From Dichetophora obliterata (taxonomy: Eukaryota; Arthropoda; Insecta; Diptera; Sciomyzidae): 64,000 nt of DNA. Where the stretch lies: contig OY986439.1 in the NCBI GenBank assembly GCA_963920525.1, forward strand, positions 17,827,319 to 17,891,318, written 5' to 3'. Shown here one piece after another: positions 57,270 through 64,000 of the stretch. The position numbers were made by a program, and so were the translations under genes. Under the pieces are notes generated by a model. It ran no database searches, had not been told where the DNA came from, and saw only the letters and a program-made list of their open reading frames with translations. Each line of letters starts with the position of its first letter. Positions within the stretch are counted from its first letter, which is position 1.

Positions 57270-59889
57270 AGGGATGATCTCAGGGATCTTGAGTAGGTAG
57301 ACGTTAAGCTACTATTACTATTTATTATTAGTACTGGATAGTTTCACGACAGTGTCTAAGAGAGTAAGAGTAGAGGAGTAGATCACCCTGTAGTATCACA
57401 ATGGGCCAATTATATACTTTATAACCCGAACAAACCTAACCTAATTACGAACTTTGCACACTTCCAATTCCTACATCGGCTTCAAGAAGTCCAGCTCCAG
57501 TTCATTTGCGCCACTCATTAGTTTAGTTGAATAATATGCGTAAGTTACGCTATTTTCAGAGCACCTGATCTTAGGATGTTTTGATGCCCATCATCCCTAA
57601 AAATTTTTTGTAAAAACTTTGTGTCGTTGGCGCCTATTAAAGGCAAGCTCAATTTTTTCCGGTACAGAACATTCAAAACAAAATTTTCCGGTTCGTGAAG
57701 ATGATCCAAAATCTTTTGGACTTCATCTTCGGTCTATTTCTTGTTTGGGTTTTTTTTAATAATATTTACTTGATTCGTACATTTTAATTTTGTTCCTACC
57801 AAACTGAGTGTGTTTATTAACGTTGTCAAAAAATTACTATTTTAGAAAAGCAAATGCTTGCTATTAAACAATAGATTTTTGGGTTAGAACGGTTGCAAAA
57901 ATTTACTATTTTGATTTCAGTGAAATTTGTTGTTGTGACAGTAAAATCATTGCAGTTTGTGTAACCTCTTGTCAGTTTAACAAGGATTTAACATAAACTA
58001 CACGTAAGAGTGAATACGCTTAGTGTAACAGTCTCCCAATCTTACAAGCTTACAATATTACAACCTTATTCATAAAAGGAATATAAAAATTTGTGCTCTA
58101 CTTTAAGGACATACAAAAAATTTGATTGTAGTATATAAAATAAGATTATTTTAAGAAAACCAAAACACTTTGCCATTTTCTCGACAAATCAAACAACTAT
58201 TATAATTACCAACATTTTGGGAAAAAAAACAATGTTACCACATATTACCAAAGCTAAAGCTACATAAGCAACAAGCTATTTAAGCCAATAAAGCCGCATT
58301 AGCTGTAATAATCGCAGCAAGAAAAACAACAAAAAAATAACGTTTGTGCCACATTGGTTACAGCTTCTCTTGTATTTGTTTTATTCTTTTTTTTTTTTTT
58401 TTGTGGCTGACACTTAAAATCAAAAATCTAACCATCTGAGCCAAGTAAGTCTGTGTGTGAGTTTGTTAAACAACAACAACAAAAAACCCAGCAATAACAC
58501 ACAAACAAAAATAAACAATAGTTGTTGTAGCTGTTACAATTGCTGCGCTCAAGCATAACGAAGCATTAACTTTTTGCTTGCACGCTTGATTTTTCACTGA
58601 TCTTGTGTAAAATTGTTGCAGTTTAAGTGTTGTTGTTGTTGTTATATATAATACATATTTGTATAAGTATTTAAGTATGTCTTAATAGATACATTTCGAA
58701 GCAACATATATGCCTATATAATTGCAACAAGTTCCGTGGCAAAGTGATTTTTTTTTGCTTCCACTACTGCTGTTCCTTTGTTATGCGTGTTAATTTTTTT
58801 TTTTCAGTGTCGTTACAGTAATGAGCAAAAAAATTGTTATATGTTAGATAATCGTGAATGGTTTTAAGTGAGTGCTGGTGGATTGTGTATGATAGGTATT
58901 TTGTAATTTGATATTTTTATGAAATCACAGGTATGTATTATGTTTCATATTGTTAGATACTTTTACATATTAAGTAATAATGGAAAATGAGCTAAGTAAG
59001 TGAGCTATAATAAAATTTGTGGAAAAAACAGTCTTTTAATGCTTTAGTATGTTATGAATAATATAATTTGTCAAAGTTTGTGATACAAAAGTGTGCAAAG
59101 TGTGCTTTTCATTGTTATAATATTTTTAAAAGCACTATGTCATTATTGCATGTGATCCAATAAAAAATATAAAAGCACTTTTTTTTACAATAAAAAATTT
59201 TGATGTTTCCTTAAACATCAGGAACTAAATGGAATGCATTAAAGTCTTGTGAGAATATTTTTGTGCAAATGACAAAAAGAAAACCCAAAAAGTTATATGT
59301 ATTTAAGAAACACATTCTACTCTTTTGAGCTGACAGGAGAAAGTGTTTGTTTTTTCATAGTGGCCACTGGCAATGAATAACAAACAAATCACCTTAAAAA
59401 TTTTTATGACCTGAGCAATAAAAATAAATAATTTTTGAAAAGTTTGTATGATATTTCCTTACATTTCCATACCCTTAGGCCTAAATTTATTTTAAAATAT
59501 TACTCTTGGCTACATTAAGAAAGAATTAACTGTTGTAATGATATTTGTTTTTTCTTTGCTTACCTCACAGAGTGCTTTGCGTAGTGGAAATAAATGAAAA
59601 AATTTTTTGTCTCCGAATAGCACAAATTTAAACTTATTCGACAGATAATATTTCTATTAAGATGAATCCAAATTATTTTAATTTATTATTAAAACATTAC
59701 CCATGTATGCAAGGTATCGTATTAAAAGTGACTAATTTTGTAGGAATTACGAAGGTGGTGCCAGAAGCTTTGCAGACTCAAAGAAAAAGCTGTTATAAAG
59801 TAATTCTTTCCACCAAAAAAAAACTTATAAATATATTATGAAAGAAGAAAATAATTGAAAATTTTAATTTTCTGAGATTTTTAAAAATT
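57270..59889. other. Spacer with CAA/GTT simple sequence
   Basis: No supported gene. A poly-T tract lies at 58388-58402, CAA runs at 58468-58482 and a GTT run at 58629-58641. 58240-58660 has the look of fly intron or enhancer DNA. The rest is AT-rich. Confidence 0.5.
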
Positions 59890-60414
59890 TTAACCCATTC
59901 ATGCCCGATGTTGCCTACAGGCAACATTGTACTTATAGTCTTCTAAGTCCCGATATTTTCATGTTTTTGACCCGTGGTGTTTTGCTTCATGTAGCCTTAT
60001 GTGTTGTGCAAGGTTAAACCTATTTGTTCTATTGAATGCTTTGCACGTGTCCATTCTGTAGCCGTTCTCCGTAGAATAGAATGGTCCAAATCAAGATCAG
60101 GATCGTTTCGCAAAAAAAGTGTTTATACAAAAAGTGCTTGAAAACATTTAAATAATTGTTTAAAAATAAAACCAAGTGCACAATGTAAATAAATAAAGGT
60201 GAGAGAGTTATAAAGATAAAAAAATCATGAGAAAAGTGTAGAGTTTGTCTAATAACTACCCAACGGTGCACATAAGCAACATCCTGTAACTAACGAAACC
60301 GGGCACCAAGAACTTTAAAATTTTTGTCAGTTCTTATTTGAGTTAAGACTATGACATATCTGACCTCAAAAAATGTGTATCCGAACCCATTTTAATTCGG
60401 GCATGAAAGGGTTA
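59890..60414. mobile_element. piggyBac-like MITE 5 (TTAA ends, 525 bp)
   Basis: Left TTAACCCATTCATGCCCGA (59890); the complement of the right end is TTAACCCTTTCATGCCCGAA (to 60414). The hairpin ATGTTGCCTACAGGCAACAT at 59908-59927 starts 18 bp inside the left end and uses the same outer arms as in MITE 4. No transposase inside. Confidence 0.8.
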
Positions 60415-60624
60415 AAAAACAGAATTTTGCTGAATTTTTAAACTTTAAGAAATAAACTTTTAAAAACAGAAAAATTCAAAAACTTTGGAAACCGGTTTTT
60501 TGTAATCACTAGATTTAACCTTTGTCTAGCTGACTATGAAAAAAAATTCCGCATATTTCCGCTATTATTATATAAAAAACCGATTTTGAAAAAATCTAAA
60601 TCAGTAAATTGCTCAAGAATTGCT

Positions 60625-61000
60625 TGAATACAGGTTCAAGGGAGGTGGTATCCCTAAGAACTAATCGATTTGAACCATTTTAAGAATGCATCTATAACAT
60701 AGTATTTTAAGCCTTCTGACCAAATTTTATTAAGATCGGTCAACTTTTATATCCACCTCCCATACAAATTTATGTCAAAATTTAACATAGGTCCAGAGGA
60801 GGTACCCCTTAAAACAAATAGATTTAAACCATTTTAAATATAAATCTTACACTTTATATTCTAAGCCTTTTGATAAAATTTTATCAAGATCGGTCAACTT
60901 TTGTGTCTACCTTCCATACAAAATTATTTCAGAATTTAATATAGGTGCAAGGGAGGTACCCCTAAGGACTTACTGATTTCAACCATTTTTGGTAGATAGC
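60625..61000 (+). repeat. ~157-bp tandem repeat, about 2.4 copies
   Basis: CAAGGGAGGTGGTATCCCTA (60635), CAGAGGAGGTACCCCTTA (about 60792) and GCAAGGGAGGTACCCCTA (about 60948) open successive units. Each continues with GATTTRAACCATTTT and, in the full copies, ATCAAGATCGGTCAACTTTT-like text. The GGGAGGT...CCC core resembles the 140-bp family elsewhere in the window but the bodies differ. Confidence 0.8.
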
Positions 61001-61214
61001 TTAAAGGTGTATTATTGGTTGGCAAAAAATTTTTTTCGATTTTTTTCCGTGCATATTTTTATAGCTTGGACTTGAGAATATCGTCCTAAAAGGGTTTTTT
61101 AAATTCGAAATACTTTAGAGATATGTCGATTTGCGATTTGTTTAATTTGGCTACTTTTTGAATGCAACTGTTCGAAGCAACCACCGAATTTCGTTCAACA
61201 CGTTCTTTAGTAGG

Positions 61215-61713
61215 TAATAACTTGTTTGTTTGGCAACGTTTTTGCACAAAATCTCTACTGATGAAGCTCTACAGCACCAAAACTTTCCCACCGGTGCGTC
61301 GAGCTGGTGCGCCTGGCAAAAAGCGGTAGCAGAAGGGACAATCGACAGCTTCAAGCATACTTATGCACCACTAAATCAAAAAGTCCAGGAAGCAATCAAG
61401 CCTATTTACGAAGCACTGTCAGCCGATGATTTGTTGAACATATGCCTTGGCTCTGAAACTCAAAACAGCAACGAATCTTACCAAAGTGCTGTGGTCATTA
61501 CTTCAAATAATGAACCTAATGGGCATCCCGATTGGCAACGTCACATATGATTTCGCCATGACTCGGAACGAAGAACGTTTGAAAAGGTCCGAAGCCAGAG
61601 CTCTGGCTGCATCAAAAGAAGGTAGAACTGCCCGAAGAGCACAAAGAGCCGCTGAGTCCTCATTTTTTGAAGAAGAGGAAGGAGTTATTTATGGGGCTGG
61701 CATTGCAGATTGA
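61215..61713 (+). pseudogene. Mutator-like transposase C-terminal fragment
   Basis: Frame one (61230-61550) reads FLHKISTDE, SSWCAWQKA, FKHTYAPLNQKVQEAIKPIY, EALSADDLLNICLGSETQNS and NESYQS. In frame two (61447-61713) NLMGIPIGNVTYDFAMTRNE is followed by RSEARALAASKEGRTARRAQ and a GAGIAD end. These are the ordered C-terminal blocks of insect proteins with a Mutator-like transposase domain (STDE, TQNxNES, then a basic tail and YGxGI end). The Glu of NES (residue 82) is the probable third catalytic acid in the MULE fold. A deletion plus a frame change after ESYQS removes the segment between. After the stop, ACAT|GTAAGT at 61719 and TTTATTTCAG at 62238-62247 could bound a 3' UTR intron. A stop lies just upstream, so the N-terminal half is missing. 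Confidence 0.62.
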
Positions 61714-62349
61714 CACATGTAAGTATTTCACAAAAAAAATGTTTCATTGTCTAAAATTTTCTTTGATTTTTTTTAAAATCACGTTTTTGAACTTCGAAGT
61801 CACTTTTCTCCGGTTCTACTAAACTGATTTTGATAGAATTAAGTGCAATCGACGCAGAATCGTCATATTTCTAAAACTGCATGCTCAAATTTTTCATTTC
61901 AATTTTTTTTTTTTATGCAAAAAAATAACTTCAAACTTAAACGCACTTATCTCGAAACCACGTTTTTCGAGCTTGCGGCCCAGATTACGCCCGTAGTTCT
62001 TAGCCGATTTTAATAAAACAAAATGCAATCGACGTGGAATTATCACCATTCTGATCTTTAGCTCAATCACAATTTTAACAATTTTTTACTATTTTTTTTA
62101 TACTAAACTACAAAAAAAGGCCCAAAATAGGTTTTCCATTTTTCAATGACCGCCATTTTGTAAGAAATAATCCCAAAAATATGATTGAGATAGAAACTAG
62201 AATTACATCTGTACTAAATCTAACGCCGTTTACTTTTTTTATTTCAGATGATCCGAAGTCGAGTTATCCGGGCCGCAAGCAGCATACCTTTCTTTCCGAC
62301 GCCCAACTTTGAAGGCCGACAACTTTTTGAACAGCCCTCGTACAAAGAA
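61714..62349. other. 3' flank of the Mutator-like fragment with a possible intron
   Basis: 61719-62247 has GT-AG ends with a T-rich tract before the AG. After it comes a GC-richer stretch (CGAAGTCGAGTTATCCGGGC). No domain recognised. Confidence 0.35.
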
Positions 62350-62789
62350 AAAACATTGTTTTTATTTTTAATATGTCTTTAATACAGTAAAAAAACAGAA
62401 TTTAAGTAACTCTTTGCGTTTTCAAATGAGAAGTTTTCAAAAAGGGTCCAAAAACAGCATTCCAACCAGGAATACTCCCTTAAATTTACTAAGCATACAA
62501 AATTTCATTATCATAAGAGCACTCCTATTTATTTCCAAATTTGTATGAGCGCAAGGCACTGTGCCTCATAAACATATCTGCAAGGGTTCTTTTCTGTTTG
62601 AGTCTTGAATAGCAATTCCAAAATATGATTCATTTTTCTTATTTTAAAAGCAGATTCTTCAAATAGGCAAAGCAACATTTAAAACGAAATTTTTTCAAAT
62701 CACAAAAGGGCAAATCACAAAAAACTCCTCAACCCTAAGAAACACAAGAAAATAATGTAAAAAAAAAAAAAATTAAGAAAACGAGAAGT
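62350..62789. other. AT-rich spacer
   Basis: Poly-A tract at about 62758-62772; no gene. Confidence 0.5.
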
Positions 62790-64000
62790 CTAATTAAATA
62801 ATTTTTATTTTATTTATTTGTTTTTAAGTAGAAGAAAATCATTATAAAACATATTGTTATTGCACAACTTACAGAGTTTTGGTTTAATACCTTACAAAAA
62901 TAAAAGCTTATAGAATCTTTAAAAGGAGATACATATTTTTTTTTCTTGAAATATTCGTTAAAGGCAAAAAATCTACTAAAAAAAAAAGCCTTAAATATAA
63001 ATAAAAGAATTATGTAAATTAGTGAAATCATTACAGATATACAAAATTCCAAAATTTTTTCAAAGGACTAAATTATACAATTCAATATTTCAATTATCAA
63101 CATACAGACTAGAAATTAAAACATTATCTGATATATTGCAAAGGGATACAAAGCGTTTTGTAATTTTTATGATACGATTATGTATATAATCAACATTGCA
63201 TATTTTGTGTAGATGTTTCGTGGAATAATGCCAAGGGAGATTTAAAACCATTTTTAATAGTTTGTTTTGACATATTTGTATTTTTTTGATGTGGCTTGTT
63301 GCACATACACCCCAAATAGGGCACGCATACAGCGCAATGGGTTGGAAAATTGATTTAACAATAATAAGTTTGTTATGAGTACTAAGTTTAGAGTGTCTAT
63401 TTATAAGAGGATATAACAGCTTAGTTGCTATATTAAACTTGGTTTTAATGTTGTGAATATGGTCACTGTAAATAAGCTTCTTGTCAAGGTAAACTCCTAA
63501 ATACTTAACACAGCTATTCCATGGAATTTCAAAACTTCTAATTTTAATTTTAGAACGAGGTAAAAAGCAAGGTTGTCTTTTGGTGAAAAAGATAGCTTGT
63601 GATTTATCTACGTTTAGCTTTATTTTCCAATTAATAAAATAATCATACAGAGTATTTAAGGCACATTGTAAATTGTTCACAGAAATGTGACGAAATTCAT
63701 GCGATGTAAACACTCCGATATCATCTGCATATGCTGCATACTCACAATCTCTTAATCGAGGTATATCAGAGATAAAAATTATGTATAAAAGCGGCCCAAG
63801 AACTGATCCTTGGGGTACACCTGCAGGAATCTGTAGAAAATCAGAATGTTCATTTTTTATGCATACTGAGAAATACCTTTCTGAGAGAAAACTTTTTAAG
63901 ATTTTAATAATAAATAGTGGGAAATTAAGATTGATAAGCTTAAATATCAAGCCTTTATGCCAAACAGAGTCGAAAGCCTTTTCCACATCTAAAAGTACCA
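62790..64000 (-). mobile_element. Jockey-like LINE, 3' part, continuing beyond the window
   Basis: The minus-strand RT frame runs to the window edge. After its stop, a roughly 290-bp AT-rich 3' UTR leads to AATAAATAAAATAAAAATTA (about 62800-62822), which supplies possible polyadenylation signals and a likely tail. Confidence 0.8.
63091..64000 (-). CDS. Jockey-clade reverse transcriptase (partial, open through the window end)
   Basis: The frame stays open to the last base; upstream of the first internal Met it reads VLLDVEKAFDSVWH, which is motif A. Then come PAGVPQGSVLGPLLYIIF (motif B, about residues 54-71 from that Met), AAYADDIGVFTS with the catalytic DD at 88-89, WKIKLNVDKSQAIFFTKR (motif D region) and VKYLGVYLDKKL (motif E). 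The C-terminal part (ACPIWG ... QICQNKLLKMVLNLPW) is typical of jockey, F and X elements. It synthesises element cDNA from a nicked chromosome end. No stop or frame change is seen, so this copy may be young. The N terminus and endonuclease must lie past 64000. Confidence 0.9.

Larger units (their letters stand above)
51625..58026. mobile_element. Possible 6.4-kb inverted-repeat-bracketed block
   Basis: Left AACGGTAAGCGTATTCACCC at 51625; the complement of the right end is ACACTAAGCGTATTCACTC, from 58026. TAAGCGTATTCAC is identical in both. Outside, AACAATCT (51617-51624) and AACAGTCT (58027-58034) match at seven of eight positions, as an 8-bp duplication would. However, the left flank is itself CAATCTTA-rich, so the duplication could be chance. 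All recognised content inside belongs to other elements. Confidence 0.35.

Overview
This window looks like AT-rich, non-coding nuclear DNA from a higher dipteran fly with a large genome, possibly a blowfly, house-fly or stable-fly relative. That is an inference from very high A+T, many CAA/GTT/CA microsatellites, the types of transposon present, and repeats resembling those common in calyptrate flies. I found no complete host gene, rRNA or functional tRNA. It is probably intergenic or deep intronic sequence that has become a graveyard of mobile elements. Only two weak host-gene signals were found: a candidate 5' exon with a strong splice donor on the minus strand near 42.7 kb, and a 15-codon ATG exon followed by GTATGT at 12.66 kb.

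Layout. 0-0.5 kb: 3' end of a hAT transposon. 2.0-3.6 kb (minus): a 5'-truncated LINE with an unbroken reverse transcriptase (RT). 6.0-7.9 kb: a piggyBac-like MITE next to a forward-forward-reverse-reverse foldback. 8.0-9.8 kb (minus): a broken relative of the first LINE. 15.5-25.2 kb: a run of hairpin elements, comprising a short MITE, a 1.2-kb AT-rich palindrome, a 1.4-kb inverted-repeat element, a TTA-flanked MITE, a TTAA-flanked MITE, and a long palindrome carrying a hAT MITE in one arm. 27.9-29.9 kb: another nested hairpin. 33.6-37.1 kb: 140-bp tandem repeats in both orientations, a 48-bp repeat and a palindrome. 39.2-39.7 kb: a TTAA MITE. 40.6-42.1 kb (minus): a decayed LINE. 44.9-45.9 kb: about 164 copies of AAAGGT. 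46.3-47.6 kb: a broken mariner with DD41D spacing. 51.6-58.0 kb: an inverted-repeat-bracketed block holding a Tc1/mariner-type relic and two RNase H-bearing LINE relics that meet head to head. 59.9-60.4 kb: a TTAA MITE. 61.2-61.7 kb: the C-terminal part of a Mutator-like transposase. 62.8-64.0 kb (minus): a jockey-like LINE with an open RT that runs off the window.

The most striking pattern is the number of long perfect or near-perfect hairpins (about ten in 64 kb). Within that set, a group of roughly 525-550-bp TTAA-flanked elements carries a small palindrome about 18 bp inside one end. Four tRNA-like segments, all on the minus strand, probably mark SINE insertions. Nothing here forms an operon or pathway; the parts are related by transposition, nesting and decay.
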